Assembly: GCA_025201845.1 (NCBI GenBank)
Contig: MU603991.1
Coordinates: 2,168 to 66,167, forward strand
Length of the DNA stretch: 64,000 bases
Source of the DNA: Martensiomyces pterosporus
Lineage: Eukaryota; Kickxellomycota; Kickxellomycetes; Kickxellales; Kickxellaceae
Direction of reading: 5' to 3'
Made by a program: the position numbers and the translations under genes. Positions 18,601-29,449 of the stretch are shown here, piece after piece; position 1 is the first letter of the stretch; every line of letters begins with the position of its first letter. Under the pieces are notes generated by a model that worked only from the letters and a program-made list of their open reading frames with translations, was not told the origin of the DNA and searched no databases.

Positions 18601-20049
18601 CTAGATGTATGTTACTTGTGTGCCCATCTTGACAGTGTTCCACAGCTTTTTTGTGATTAGGCTGAGGAGTGGGGGAAGGCGGAAGCGCTGCGTGAGCATG
18701 CGAAGCACAGCAGCAATGATGGCCAGCGTAAATAGAGTGAACCCCCACCGAGACATGAGGCGACGAACCACCTGCCACGCGATGCTGGCTGTGCTCCGTG
18801 GTTTGCGCACAAGGGCGCGCGTCTTTACGCCCGGCCGAGAGCGGGCCCGGCTGCCACTGCCGCTTGAGCGGCCAGACTTTGCGTATACCGATGCAAGGCT
18901 GGGCAGTGTGGAGCTTTGCGATGCTGTGCCGCTTGTGCCGCTTGTGCCGCTTGTGCCGTTTTCAGTGGCAGGGTGCGCTGCTGCTGTCTGGCTCTCTGCA
19001 GAGCTGTATGGAGAGCTACCGCTTGCTTCTCTGTAGCTGCTGCCACTGCCGCTGTTGCTGTTGGCTATAAAGGCAGCTGTTGGAGCTTTCCCGGTCTCGC
19101 ACGGCTTCTCTGCTGTGGGGCTGTTTGGCTGGTCGGCACATGCCAGCGCTGATTTGGATGTCTTTGGTTTTGCTGACTTTTTCTTTGGGCGACTCTTGGC
19201 CTGCTTCCTGGTCGGCGTTGGGTTGCGCAGCGAATCCAGTCGCTTCACAAACCCGTCTCTCGTGGTGGCTGAGACAACGGTGCACATGTCCAGGAATTCA
19301 TAGGCACTTGCAAAGTCGTCTAGCTGCGGTAGGATGTGGAGCGTATACAGCTCGCAAACACGTAGATACGAGGCCTGTACCATGGTACTGTGCTGCTGGC
19401 TGGAGACTGCGCCAGCGACGCTGCTGTTGCTGCTGCCTTGCAGTAAATACATTGTTTCGTCTGACAGCGTCGCTAGCCACGCCTCGACGATATCGCGAGC
19501 AGTCTTTGCGTCACGGAGCTTCAGACATAGAAGTACAGTTGGGACGAGAACTTCGCTGTCGACGTTGCCTGCGTATCCGCCGAACGCAGTCATGATCATG
19601 TCCCACACATCGCGCACCGTTGCTGGGAATTTCTGCAGAGCACCGGTGCTGGCATCCCTGGCAGCACTCCGCTTTACCTGGAGCCTCCCGTCCTCTGCTG
19701 CAAGCTCAGTAAGACTGCTTAGCACACAGATGTACAGTATCCACAGGCGGCAGCATAGCTGCCGTGCTTGCTGCTCGCCATATTCGCATGTCAGGCTCTC
19801 GATGCTGCAGTACTGGATTGCCTCGCGGCAGTGCGACCAAGCTACGCTGCCTTGGCCGAGAATAAGTGCCCGCGAGGCCTTCTGGTGCAGAGCCTTTAGG
19901 TGCACAATCAAGGGCTTGCCGCCGGCTGTCAAACTTGCAGGCGGCGCATCGCCCACGCGCGTGTCTGCTGGGTCTGCTGCAGCGCATGGCGATGTACTGT
20001 GTAGACCGAGCTGCTCCGGGCGGCGCGCCGAGGCTAGTGCTGCAGGCAT
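18601..20049 (-). CDS. Tail-anchored membrane protein, possibly peroxin PEX26-like
   Basis: 482 aa, intronless. Residues 1-280 are helical with Leu/Ala/Cys-rich segments (SVAWSHCREAIQYC; CCRLWILYICVLSSLTEL; TVLLCLKLRDAKTARDIVEAW), resembling TPR-like helices. A basic patch (RKQAKSRPKKKSAKPK) is followed by a Ser/Gly/Thr-rich region with GTS triplet repeats. A single membrane segment near the C-terminus (WGFTLFTLAIIAAVLRML) is followed by a short tail. Helical cytosolic domain plus C-terminal anchor is the layout of PEX26/PEX15, the peroxisomal docking site of the PEX1-PEX6 ATPase. I do not see a diagnostic motif, so the family call is tentative; another tail-anchored family is possible. Confidence 0.4.
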   Translation of the reverse strand: MPAALASARRPEQLGLHSTSPCAAADPADTRVGDAPPASLTAGGKPLIVHLKALHQKASRALILGQGSVAWSHCREAIQYCSIESLTCEYGEQQARQLCCRLWILYICVLSSLTELAAEDGRLQVKRSAARDASTGALQKFPATVRDVWDMIMTAFGGYAGNVDSEVLVPTVLLCLKLRDAKTARDIVEAWLATLSDETMYLLQGSSNSSVAGAVSSQQHSTMVQASYLRVCELYTLHILPQLDDFASAYEFLDMCTVVSATTRDGFVKRLDSLRNPTPTRKQAKSRPKKKSAKPKTSKSALACADQPNSPTAEKPCETGKAPTAAFIANSNSGSGSSYREASGSSPYSSAESQTAAAHPATENGTSGTSGTSGTASQSSTLPSLASVYAKSGRSSGSGSRARSRPGVKTRALVRKPRSTASIAWQVVRRLMSRWGFTLFTLAIIAAVLRMLTQRFRLPPLLSLITKKLWNTVKMGTQVTYI

Positions 20050-20442
20050 TCTTCTTCTGTGTGCTCTGTCTGGTGCGCGTGGTGCCGCTTGGTAATCAGC
20101 GGTGGAGACGGTGTACTGGAGACAAGCGAAATTGGCGCTGTGCGCTGAGGGCTTGGCGGTGCTGCTGTTCTATAAGAAAGACGAGCGAAAAGGTGGAAAT
20201 ACAGCACTATATGAGAACACTAAATCGGGTCTGTGGCAGAAAGGGGAGAGAGGGGAAGGGCCGGCAGGTGCGACGTTATCAGCTGGGGCGGCAGAAGCGC
20301 CCCCAAGGGGTCGCATGTGCAGTGGGCAAAAAGTAAGCCCCGCGGCGGCGATTATCTTGCACAGACAGTTCCGACGGGCAGGTGACACGCGGCGCTTTTA
20401 TTGGGTGGTGCTCACGGGACTCGCCAAGGTGGAAAGCAAGCT
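20050..20442. other. Intergenic, promoter of the PEX26-like gene and 3' region of the calpain gene
   Basis: 393 bp, no credible gene. A short run containing TATAAGAAAG lies at about 20171-20180 on the plus strand; both flanking genes read to the left. Confidence 0.4.
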
Positions 20443-23400
20443 CTACGAGCAGAGCGGGACAACGTCAACTGGGTCCTCTGAGTAAAAGTACAGCACAAAC
20501 AGCGCACTGACGTCGGCCTCCCACGTCGACGCCACAACCAGGTACTCGGCGCCGCCGCCGCCGTCAATGGCTGCCAGCCGGGTTGCCACTCCCTGCGGCG
20601 AGTTGGTGTAGCTCCCAGACGATGCAACAGCAGGGCCAAGAGCTGCATCAGCGCCTAGTGCGAAAACAGACACGTTGATCAGCGGCAGCGGCTCGGCCTG
20701 CGGTGTTTGGAGCCGCACCAGAATCGACGTGGTCTTTGCTGCGCGCACCAGAAAGCGCGGGTTGCGGCTGTAGAACTGGTTCACGGGTCCGCCCATCGAG
20801 TCTGTGCCCGGAGCCCATCTTCCATGCAGCTCGCGCAGACGCATGCCAGCGCCCTCGCGCGGGATGGGCGCAACTGTGAAGTGCGCATCCAAGCCGACTG
20901 TAAGCTTGAAGCGCGAGAACATGAAGGGCTCAAACGTCGATGCCACAATGGTGTAGCTGCCCTCCTCGATGCTGTCAAGCATGCAAGTGCAGTACCGGGT
21001 GCGGTACTTCCCCGAGTTTGCCACAGAGTTTATCTCGAGGACTCGGGTGACCAGAAACCCGCCACGGAAGACGCGCAGGTTGACGGGGTGCTTTTGCGTC
21101 GACTCCAGGGCGACAATCCCGCTGAACCGCGCTCGCGGATGCGTGCCGCCTTTGACTGTCAGGCGGTATTGCGGGTTGTCAAGGTACCGCGGAGAAGCAG
21201 TGTTCCCGCCCGCCGAGCCGCTGCCCCACTGGCCCTGAATCTCCTCAACAAAGTCCGGCACTGGCGCCTTGTGCACGCTGATTGGAGTCTCGCAGAACGC
21301 CCGAAGCGTGAAATAAAGGGGCTTTGTCTTGTCCTTCTGGGCAACAACCAGCGTGTACGACTCGCCTGGAGTGGCAGAGAACTGGACAAGGACATGCGGG
21401 ATATTGACATACTCGCCAATGCGCATTGCTGAGCGCGGCTCGTATATACGGCGACCGCCCTTGCCATCGTAGACATGCAGGGCAATAAAGTCCCTGTTCT
21501 CCTCAGTCTTCAGCACATGCTTGCTAAGCAGGATCCACACCAGCGGCAGCTGCGACGCAGGCGCTCCGTCCTCACCCCAGTCGCTGCCGGCGCCGCCGAC
21601 GCCGCCGCTGGGCGCTTCAACCTTTAGCGTGTATTGCGGGTTGGCGCTGAAGTCGTACAGCGCCTGCCGAGGCCCCATGCTGAGCTCCCACTCAAAGTGC
21701 ACGCCAGTGCGGTGCGCAAACACTGCAGGGTTCCAGTTCAGGTGGATAGCGTCGAATCGGTGGCACACTGACTCGTAGTCGATCCAAAAGATGCCGCGAT
21801 CGTTATCCTCGGCGACTGCTGGGTCGTATTTGAGTGTCCTCATAAGCTCTGGGGTCCAGCTCTCGCGGTCAGCGTGGCTAAATGTACCAGTCCAGCGCAG
21901 CGAGCTCCATGGGTTCTTTACCTTGAGCAGGCGATGGCCGCACACCTCGCGGACATCAAGGACCGCATACGCGTGGGAGGGAACCAGGCCAAGCATGCCG
22001 GCAAGATCGCTGCTCATCTCGCCAGTGGCAATTGTCAAGAGCACGTCGCCGTGACGAGAGCCGTCGCACATCCGCTTCCACGTACGATCGGCATTGAATG
22101 TCTGGCCCTGAACAAACACATGCTCCGGTATCCACCCAGTGAGTATGTGCAGATCCGTGCTCGAGTTGGATCCAGGAAAGTCGTAGCCACCCATTACCTT
22201 CAAGTACGCCTTCTCTACAAGGCTCTGGCCAATATCGCCAGCAGTCGAATATGTGCACATGAGCTTGCCGCTCTCGGCGACTGGGAGCAAGTCGTCGATA
22301 ACCACACGTCGCCAAAACCCGTTTACGTATAGCTTCACCATGTATTTTCCAGATGGGCTAAAGACAGGCTTCCCAGACGGCCCTTGCGGGTATATGTTCT
22401 GCGTGATGAGCTGCCTGTTAAACCTGCGCTCGTACTCTACGCTTACACACAGCGCCGCGACAAAGGAGCAGTCCGTCACTGTTTCCTGCACTATATGGCC
22501 GCACCCAATCTCGCCAAAGATCCGGGGGCCGGTGTAAATCTGGCTTGCTCGCCGCCACCTCGAAAGCTTCCGCTGCTGCTTTGGCGACAGCATGAGCAGC
22601 CCGTCCTTGTCCGTGTAGTAGTCCTGAAGGACAAAGTTCTCGCCAAGATCATTGTCTAGCCAAGGAAGGAACGTCAGCCCGTTGACATGGGATGTGCGTT
22701 TGACGACCTCCATCTCTTCTGGTGTCAGTTTTTCTATTCTGCTGTTGCTGTTGCTGCTCCCGTTGCTGCTGCTGCTGCTGCTCCCGTTGCTGCTGCTGCT
22801 GCTGCTCCCGTTAGCACCACTTTTGATCCCAGCAGCTGACGGCGGTGTTGGAGTTTGCTTGATCGAAAGCTGAGCCACCTGGTGGAAAAGCCCATCTGCG
22901 CTACGTCCGTGGCTTGTGCTGTCACCATGCTTGTGGGGCTTTTGAGGCCCAGCAGCTGGCAATGCCGGCGATGGCTTTCTGGGCTGCACTGTTTCGGGAG
23001 GATACCCTGTAGGAGGCAGTGCTGCTGTCTCTGGCGCCGATGTGCTGGCATCTGCCGCCAGCTGTTTTGCGTTTTCTGCCTCTTCTAACACAACAAGCGC
23101 AAACCTGCGAAGCTCACGGATCCAAGTGGTGCCAACAGATTCACCCGCCGATTCATCTGCACTTAGTATACTCTGGTAGTGGCCCAAGCCCCGAATGTAC
23201 GAATCGATGGCAGCATCGGCTCTCCCAGAACGGCACAGCTGCCGTGCGTGTGTCAATGCCTCGTGTGCACAGCGTAGATCACCGGCATACGCTGCGTTTT
23301 CTGACAGCAGAGCTAGCAGCTCGCTTACCCTACTCGCATACTCGCAAAACTTGACCTCTAGAGCGGCCCGCTGCTCGCCCTCGTATCCCTTTAGCAGCGA

Positions 23401-23532
23401 GCTGATGAGCCTGAGGGCTTCGTTGTAGTGCGCCAGGGCTGCACATGGTTTGTTCTGTGCGTCTGCACCGACAGCAAGGCGAATTTGTTCAGTGGTTTTC
23501 TCAAACAATGAATCTGCCGGCGGCTTTGTCAT
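20443..23532 (-). CDS. RIM13: Calpain-7 / RIM13 (PalB)-type cysteine protease
   Basis: 1029 aa, intronless, starting at ATG 23532 (MTKPPADSLF); a longer frame upstream has only a GTG start. The N-terminus has MIT-like helices (residues about 5-140: AHYNEALRLISSLLKGYEGE; LTHARQLCRSGRADAAIDSY). A low-complexity stretch with repeated NGSSSSSS units (about 230-265) follows, then the calpain protease core. The catalytic triad is visible: Cys355 (QETVTDCSFVAALCV), His520 (VPSHAYAVLDV), Asn540 (LKVKNPWSSLRW). KVMGGYDFPGSNSSTDLHIL is a calpain-7 signature. Two C2-like calpain III domains follow (NPQYTLKVEAPSG; NPQYRLTVKGG; NPRFLVRAAKT). In fungi this protease works with ESCRT-III on endosomes to cleave the pH regulator PacC/Rim101. 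Confidence 0.93.
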   Translation of the reverse strand: MTKPPADSLFEKTTEQIRLAVGADAQNKPCAALAHYNEALRLISSLLKGYEGEQRAALEVKFCEYASRVSELLALLSENAAYAGDLRCAHEALTHARQLCRSGRADAAIDSYIRGLGHYQSILSADESAGESVGTTWIRELRRFALVVLEEAENAKQLAADASTSAPETAALPPTGYPPETVQPRKPSPALPAAGPQKPHKHGDSTSHGRSADGLFHQVAQLSIKQTPTPPSAAGIKSGANGSSSSSSNGSSSSSSNGSSNSNSRIEKLTPEEMEVVKRTSHVNGLTFLPWLDNDLGENFVLQDYYTDKDGLLMLSPKQQRKLSRWRRASQIYTGPRIFGEIGCGHIVQETVTDCSFVAALCVSVEYERRFNRQLITQNIYPQGPSGKPVFSPSGKYMVKLYVNGFWRRVVIDDLLPVAESGKLMCTYSTAGDIGQSLVEKAYLKVMGGYDFPGSNSSTDLHILTGWIPEHVFVQGQTFNADRTWKRMCDGSRHGDVLLTIATGEMSSDLAGMLGLVPSHAYAVLDVREVCGHRLLKVKNPWSSLRWTGTFSHADRESWTPELMRTLKYDPAVAEDNDRGIFWIDYESVCHRFDAIHLNWNPAVFAHRTGVHFEWELSMGPRQALYDFSANPQYTLKVEAPSGGVGGAGSDWGEDGAPASQLPLVWILLSKHVLKTEENRDFIALHVYDGKGGRRIYEPRSAMRIGEYVNIPHVLVQFSATPGESYTLVVAQKDKTKPLYFTLRAFCETPISVHKAPVPDFVEEIQGQWGSGSAGGNTASPRYLDNPQYRLTVKGGTHPRARFSGIVALESTQKHPVNLRVFRGGFLVTRVLEINSVANSGKYRTRYCTCMLDSIEEGSYTIVASTFEPFMFSRFKLTVGLDAHFTVAPIPREGAGMRLRELHGRWAPGTDSMGGPVNQFYSRNPRFLVRAAKTTSILVRLQTPQAEPLPLINVSVFALGADAALGPAVASSGSYTNSPQGVATRLAAIDGGGGAEYLVVASTWEADVSALFVLYFYSEDPVDVVPLCS

Positions 23533-24136
23533 TGTACACCCGAGTATGTTTGCCGCGTGCGCTCTCTGGTACTTCCTGCTACGACGCGCAGTTGGCACAA
23601 GACGACCCACGGTGCCAGAAATACAGCTATTGCAAAATGGGCTGTGTACTAGAGGAGAACAGCGTATTGGAAATAATGAATAGAAAAAAAGAACAGATTG
23701 GAGGTGGATTTACCAGGAGCGGAAGAGGGGAAGAGGGGAAGAGGGGAGGCGGGCGTTGGACACCAACTTGGGCAAAGCAATAAATAGCAGGTATACTGGA
23801 GCAGGGAAAAAAAACAAAGGATGTCAGAATGGGGAGACGTGGACGTCATCTGCACTGAGCTGTAGACATGCGCGCTGATAATAATAGCACCTGCACCCTC
23901 TCTCCAAAGAAGGATATGTGGCCAGGTCCTCGTTTGTTTGGGCTCTCAGCTCTGTGCTTCGCGTGAAAACAAGGCATTATGTGAGGACGCATGGATATGG
24001 CGTGTCTGGTTTGCAAAGATCGTGTTATATTTGTACACTTTGGGCTCGCAACTGCTATTAGCGCCAGACACCAAGCCCAGCGGTAGAGCGGCAAGGGAAG
24101 AGAGACAGCCTGGACGATTGGGGGCCAACTGTGCTG
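23533..24136. other. Intergenic region upstream of calpain gene
   Basis: 604 bp between two minus-strand genes. It contains a purine-rich (GAAGAGGGG) run at about 23710-23760, which is pyrimidine-rich on the coding strand of the calpain gene. No gene recognised. Confidence 0.4.
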
Positions 24137-25516
24137 CTAGCAGAACGTCGGGTGCCGTGTCGTGATATTCCTGTGAGGAGCAGATGTGGATCGCGAGGGC
24201 GATGCTGTGGTGTCAATGTCCACAAAGAGAGACTCGCCTTGAGTGCCTGCCGCGATCGAGGCACTTGCTAGCAAGCTGATACAGCTGCCACTAGTACTGC
24301 GACGTCGATCCGCCGCTAAACCAGCCAAAGAGCCGCGGCTAGCCATGCCAGGACTGCTTTGGATGCGTGGCAAGCCACAACACTCGCTGCCGCTACCGCT
24401 CTCTGCTCCGAGCTCATCCTCATCCACAGCCACACCGCTGAGCTCGCCAACATCTACCATGCTGTGCTTTGCGGAATGAGCCTCGGAGACATCGTACGAG
24501 GGCGGGCTGAAACTGCCGTGGGTGTTGCTAATATCGCAATCTGATGGCAGACTGGTGGCCAGCAGCAGTGTCTCCGAGACCTTTTGGTACAGCGGTGGAG
24601 GCGGGCGACTTCCTTCTGGTGGAGCAAGACCCCAGTAGCGCATGTTGGCGTGGGACAGAACGAAGGCGCGCGAGCCCATGTTGACGCTTACGCTGCATGG
24701 CCCATCGGCTGATACAATCGGGTACATGCGCTTCCGAATCCACGGCGTGCGGACGTGGCAGACGATTGCACCGTTTACAGCAAAGAACATCTTGCCCGAG
24801 TACGGCCGCCACCCAACGCCCAGAGTGTCGCTGGTATGCGCCGATATGGACTTGCGGCAGACATCTAAGGGGTGGGCATAGTACGCGCAGCCGTCGATGG
24901 AATGGTAAGCGACGGAGCCCTTTGCCCATCCAGCCATACGAAGCGGCGGATACCCCTTCATGGCAACGCCAACAGCGATGTTTGTGCCCTCGTGCAGCTC
25001 ATCCAGCCGCACCTCAAAGTAGTACACCCGCTGCTCGTTTGGGAACTGGAGATTGGCCACCAGGGACTGCTCGCCCCCCGAAAACTCAACTTCCGTGCGG
25101 TTTTGCACAGTAATGCCTGTGTTTTCGCTCGCTGGCCTAAACTCCCACGCATCAACGCCGTGCTCCATGACATACTCAAGATCGCCGTTGCTGAGGCAGC
25201 CCTCGCCTTCGTCGAGTGGGTGCGATTCGATGTGCTCGCACGCATATGTGTAGTTCTGCTGTGCCCTGCTGCCCTCGAGCTTGCCCAGCACCTCGGCCGG
25301 GCTTAGGTCCTGAATCTCCTCGTGTCTCCGCTTTCGGGCCTCGCGGCGCTCTGATCGGCTCTGGTCGTTTCTGGCTGCATTCGGCGATCTTCTGCCAGCG
25401 AACAAAGGCACCCTTCTACCACCGTTGGATCTGTAGACCCTCAGTGCGGCCGCAATAGCGGCAACCACAATGCATGTGCAGATCACCGCCACTACAGCAA
25501 CGGTAGTGGTAGTCAT
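24137..25516 (-). CDS. SPRY-domain membrane protein A, SSH4/EAR1-like ubiquitin-ligase adaptor
   Basis: 459 aa, intronless. An N-terminal membrane anchor (VAVVAVICTCIVVAAIAAAL) is followed by a very basic stretch (RRSPNAARNDQSRSERREARKRR), so the rest faces the cytosol. A SPRY domain spans about 120-310 (GVDAWEFRPA; VYYFEVRLDELHEGTNIAVG; TLGVGWRPYSGKMFFAVNG; MYPIVSADGPCSVSVNMG). SPPSYDV near residue 350 is a PPxY motif, the docking site for Rsp5/Nedd4 WW domains. In yeast, Ssh4 and Ear1 have the same TM-SPRY-PPxY order and route endosomal and vacuolar membrane proteins for ubiquitination. The tail is Ser/Gly-rich. A paralogous layout is found at 32535-34091. Confidence 0.8.
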   Translation of the reverse strand: MTTTTVAVVAVICTCIVVAAIAAALRVYRSNGGRRVPLFAGRRSPNAARNDQSRSERREARKRRHEEIQDLSPAEVLGKLEGSRAQQNYTYACEHIESHPLDEGEGCLSNGDLEYVMEHGVDAWEFRPASENTGITVQNRTEVEFSGGEQSLVANLQFPNEQRVYYFEVRLDELHEGTNIAVGVAMKGYPPLRMAGWAKGSVAYHSIDGCAYYAHPLDVCRKSISAHTSDTLGVGWRPYSGKMFFAVNGAIVCHVRTPWIRKRMYPIVSADGPCSVSVNMGSRAFVLSHANMRYWGLAPPEGSRPPPPLYQKVSETLLLATSLPSDCDISNTHGSFSPPSYDVSEAHSAKHSMVDVGELSGVAVDEDELGAESGSGSECCGLPRIQSSPGMASRGSLAGLAADRRRSTSGSCISLLASASIAAGTQGESLFVDIDTTASPSRSTSAPHRNITTRHPTFC

Positions 25517-26486
25517 CTGTGCGGCAATATGCTCTGGCTGACTCTAGGCTGCTGGTATACAAGATAGAGAAAGGAAGGCTTTGGGTGCAAGTGGCTTACG
25601 CGTAGAAGCTGGTGCTGGAAAGGGGAAGGAGAACTCGAAAAGAAATAGCGCACACGCTGCTTTTCAGTGTGCGAGAAACCCAGCCGGTGCAGAAGATTGT
25701 TCTATATATTTTTCTTTGGCGATGCTAGATCGGGTTATTGTGTAACCGCTGAGGGCGTAGCACCACTGGCACTCGGCGGCAAACAGCCCACGGAATGGAG
25801 TCAGACTATCCGGGCACCTCCACACACGGCCATTTCCAAGTAGTACTCTGTTCGCCATTCGCAGACGGCGCCAGCAGTGGCCGCTCGGCTAGCCATGCCA
25901 ACAGCCCTTCAACCACCAAACACTGCTGCAGCCTCCCAAACAAACAAATGCCCGCCAGCTCCTGCATACGCAAGCATCAGCCATTTATGCACACGTCTCC
26001 GCTTAGCACTTGGCGTGCCATCTATGACGACCAAGCCTGCCACTGCTTCCCCATGTAGAGCGGTGCAGTGCACATATGAGCAGGCATGGCTGAGCGTAGC
26101 TGCTGCCTAGCTCGAGAGCCCTGTGCAGCAGCGGCAGCGTCGTGCCGTACAGCGGCAGCATATGGCTCGCGAGCCGAGTCACTGCTTCTAAGCGGCTATC
26201 GGAGGGATGAGCGCGGCTGGGAGGGCACGCGCATACGCTCCCCACGATTTCCCACGGTCGTGTGGGAACAGTTTGTGCTGAGGTGCAGATGCGCCTTGAC
26301 CACCTCGCCCACCAGCCCCCTTTCCCTCCTCCCATTTTTGCTCCCTCGCTCTCTCTTCCTTCTCTACATCGTCTCCACTCTTGTAACAGTACGCAGCGCT
26401 CTCCATCTTTGTCTTGTGAAAGGACAGTCTTGCACACTCTTTTCGCCCGCCGCAGTATCTTCCTTCTCGCTTCTTGTCTCCCAGCA
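25517..26486. promoter_or_regulatory. Divergent intergenic region SPRY-A / BCKDHA
   Basis: 970 bp, no credible gene. The 150 bp before the BCKDHA start is strongly pyrimidine-rich (about 26330-26480, CTCTCTCTTCC-type runs), as in many fungal housekeeping promoters. TATATATTTTTC lies at about 25702-25714. Confidence 0.4.
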
Positions 26487-27806
26487 ATGGCCACGCCCTA
26501 CATCTCGCGCAGGCTTCTTGACTCACGAATCTTGCTTGCTCGTGCAGCGCGTCTGCCACAACGGCCTGTGCGCGCTGGGCAGGCGGCATCGTTTTCTGCG
26601 TCCCGCACCATCCCGCGCAAGAAGGTCATGTTTCCTGGAGCTTTGGACTCTGTCTACTCGCACGAGCTCAGCTTCGTGTCCAGCGTGGAATCCATTCCGA
26701 CTTATCAGGTCATGGACACAGATGGCAGGGTGCTGGATGCGGCAAATGAGCCACAGATGCCAAGAGAGGAGGCTAGGCAGCTGTACAAGAACATGCTTAC
26801 GCTGAACGCGATGGATCAGATCCTCTATGAGGCGCAGCGCCAGGGCCGCATCAGCTTTTACATGACCAGCTTTGGCGAGGAGGCGCTTGTTGGCAGTGCA
26901 GCTGCGCTGGATCCCAAGGACCACGTGTTTGGACAGTACCGCGAGGCCGGGGTGCTTCTGCAGCGCGGCTTCACGCTCGAGCAGTTCATGAACCAGTGCT
27001 ATTCCAACGAAAAGGACCTGGGCAAGGGCCGTCAGATGCCAGTTCACTACGGCACAAAGGAGCTGCACTTCCAGACTATATCCTCTCCGCTGGCCACACA
27101 GATCCCGCAGGCGACCGGCGCCGCCTACGCGATGCGCCGCGAGGGGAGCAAGCAGTGTGTGATCTGCTACTTTGGCGAGGGCGCTGCTAGCGAGGGCGAC
27201 TTCCACGCGGGTCTGAACATGGCAGCAACTCTTGGCTGCCCGGCTATCTTCTACTGCCGCAACAACGGGTATGCAATCTCGACCCCCTCGATCGAGCAGT
27301 ACCGCGGCGACGGCATAGCCAGCCGAGGAATCGGATATGGAATCGACACGATCCGTGTTGACGGCAACGACGTCTGGGCGATCTACACAGCAACCAAGGA
27401 GGCGCGCAAGATTGCCGTTGAGCAGAACAAGCCCGTCCTTATTGAGGCCATGACATACCGTGTTAGCCACCACAGCACCTCTGACGACTCATCAGCCTAC
27501 CGCTCCAAGAAGGAGGTGGAGGACTGGAGCAAGCGCGACAACCCGCTGTCCCGCATGCGTGCTTGGCTCGAGAACAAGGGCTGGTGGGAGAAGGGCGAGG
27601 ATGCCGAGGTCACAAAGTCAGCCAAGGCGGAGATCCTCAAGGCATTTGCTGAGGCTGAGAGGCTCAAGAAGCCGGCAATCCGCCATCTGTTTGAGGATGT
27701 CTACGACGAGCTGCCGCCTGAGCTTGAGAAGGAGCAGGCGGAGATCGATGCCCTAGTCAAGAAGTACCCAGACTACTATCAGGTCAACGACTTTGCCAAG
27801 GCCTGA
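26487..27806 (+). CDS. BCKDHA: Branched-chain 2-oxo acid dehydrogenase E1 alpha subunit
   Basis: 439 aa, intronless. The first about 45 residues ([20 protein letters not shown]) are Arg/Leu/Ala-rich without acids, a mitochondrial targeting sequence. The mature part is a thiamin-diphosphate E1 alpha: [35 protein letters not shown], and the ThDP motif [16 protein letters not shown]...[30 protein letters not shown] is the phosphorylation loop; Ser330 aligns with the inhibitory BCKDH-kinase site of animals. It decarboxylates the keto acids of Leu, Ile and Val in the mitochondrial matrix together with E1 beta, E2 and E3. Saccharomyces lacks this enzyme. The start is the ATG at 26487, as the frame upstream is promoter. 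Confidence 0.95.
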   Translation: MATPYISRRLLDSRILLARAARLPQRPVRAGQAASFSASRTIPRKKVMFPGALDSVYSHELSFVSSVESIPTYQVMDTDGRVLDAANEPQMPREEARQLYKNMLTLNAMDQILYEAQRQGRISFYMTSFGEEALVGSAAALDPKDHVFGQYREAGVLLQRGFTLEQFMNQCYSNEKDLGKGRQMPVHYGTKELHFQTISSPLATQIPQATGAAYAMRREGSKQCVICYFGEGAASEGDFHAGLNMAATLGCPAIFYCRNNGYAISTPSIEQYRGDGIASRGIGYGIDTIRVDGNDVWAIYTATKEARKIAVEQNKPVLIEAMTYRVSHHSTSDDSSAYRSKKEVEDWSKRDNPLSRMRAWLENKGWWEKGEDAEVTKSAKAEILKAFAEAERLKKPAIRHLFEDVYDELPPELEKEQAEIDALVKKYPDYYQVNDFAKA

Positions 27807-28157
27807 GCAGCCTCCTGTCTGCTACAGGCGTTTTTTGTTTGTTTGAGAATTTTACTTGCTGCTCATGTTTGGCGAAGCCATGCAATAATGTGAAGCGATC
27901 GCTGAAATCCTGCAGAGCACGCATGAAATTGGCTGGGCTATGGGTGCTCTCATTTCAGTAGCCCGGGGACCACCAGGGGGCTGGGGCGTTCCTGCACAAG
28001 CACTGCAGGTGGCAGCTGCCTCCCTTCTGCCTCTGCCTGCCTCCTTCTTTATCTCTGCTTTACATTCGTTTTGCCTGCTTCTTCTAACCCATTCCGTTTT
28101 CTGTGCTTGTGTTGGACGCATAGGTGATTCTGGAATTCATCGTTCTTCATCGCAGCA
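27807..28157 (+). promoter_or_regulatory. Intergenic, BCKDHA 3' end and CBR1 promoter
   Basis: 351 bp. T-rich run after the BCKDHA stop (27829-27843). A pyrimidine-rich stretch (28019-28062) precedes the CBR1 start by about 100 bp. No gene seen. Confidence 0.4.
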
Positions 28158-29112
28158 ATGGCGTCCGAGTCTAGCAATCTGATTTATGCTGTGGGCATTT
28201 TGCTTGCTGCTGGCATTGCCTACATCTTCCTTGGCGGGGGCAGCGGCAAGAAGGCAGCGGCTGGTCCTGTTCTGAGCTCCTCCGACTATCGCAGGTTCAA
28301 GCTCATCAAGAAGGTCCAGCTCAGCCCCAACACCGCTCGGTAAGCAACGATGCGGCTGCGCCTGGCTCTGCTGCCACCTCCAGCGCATCTCGCACCACTA
28401 ACACCCGCCTACTTCTCTTTTCTCTGGCCGGCCATGTAGCTATCGCTTTGCGCTCCCCACCGAAGACTCTGTTCTTGGCCTTCCCATTGGCCGCCACATC
28501 CAGGTGATGGCCGTTGTGGGTGGCAAGGAGGTGGCGCGCAGCTACACGCCTACATCGACGGACAACGACAAGGGCTTTTTCGAGCTTGTTGTCAAGACGT
28601 ACCCTACAGGCGTGATCTCGTCGCACCTGGCCAGCATGAAGGTTGGCGACTCGATCAACGTTCGTGGACCACGCGGAGCCTTCCAGTACACCCCAAACAT
28701 GGTGCGCGCCATTGGAATGATCGCCGGCGGCACTGGAATCACGCCAATGTACCAGATCATCCAGCATATCCTGGACAACCCTGAGGACAAGACCCACGTC
28801 AGCGTCATCTTCGCCAACGTCAACGAGGAGGACATCCTTCTTAAGGAGCAGCTTGACAAGTGGGCCGCCGAGCACCAGAATTTCAAGGTCAGCTACGTGC
28901 TCAACAATCCGCCCGAGGGCTGGACTGGCGGTGTGGGATTCGTCACCAAGGACATGATACAAGCGCAGCTTCCCAAGCCGGCTTCTGACATCAGGATTCT
29001 CCTCTGCGGGCCGCCGCCGATGGTGAAGGCCATGGATGCAGGCCTCGCAGACCTCGGCTACGACAAGGCCCGCATCATCTCAAAGCCGGACGACCAGGTC
29101 TTCAAATTCTAA
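28158..29112 (+). CDS. CBR1: NADH-cytochrome b5 reductase, two exons
   Basis: Exons 28158-28339 and 28440-29112 give 284 aa. The intron (100 bp) has GTAAGC, CACTAACAC and TGTAG. An N-terminal anchor ([18 protein letters not shown]) is followed by the ferredoxin-reductase module: FAD-binding RSYTPTS, GVISSHL, NADH-binding [15 protein letters not shown] and [13 protein letters not shown], ending QVFKF. It passes electrons from NADH to cytochrome b5 for sterol and fatty-acid desaturation at the ER or outer mitochondrial membrane. The anchor without a clear targeting peptide fits Cbr1 better than Mcr1. Confidence 0.93.
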
Positions 29113-29449
29113 CAGCCCGAAAGGGGAGTGGCAGCCACTGCGTGCACGCCTTTGTGGTGAATAGAATATAAAGAAAAGCAAGCGGGCCGATGCGAGTCCC
29201 TGTGCGCACACCCAAGTGTGCCATGTGAAATGCACTGCGCAACGTGCCTCGGCATCTGGAGATGCGGTCCCTGCCATATGCAATGGAGGGTGATGGCCGG
29301 TAGATTGGGCTCAGAACATGCAGATGTCACTGTGTTTGAGTGAAGCAGTGCGCATTCATTTTTCTGACATGTCTATTTAAAAAGAAAAAAAAAGCCGGCT
29401 GAGGCTGGCAATGGCTAGCGATTGCTGGGCAGCCGATGCCTGCGCCGAA
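29113..29449. other. Convergent intergenic CBR1 / GPD1
   Basis: 337 bp between two stop codons. Polyadenylation-like A-rich runs: AATATAAAGAAAAG near 29163 and AAAAAGAAAAAAAA near 29380. No gene recognised. Confidence 0.45.
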
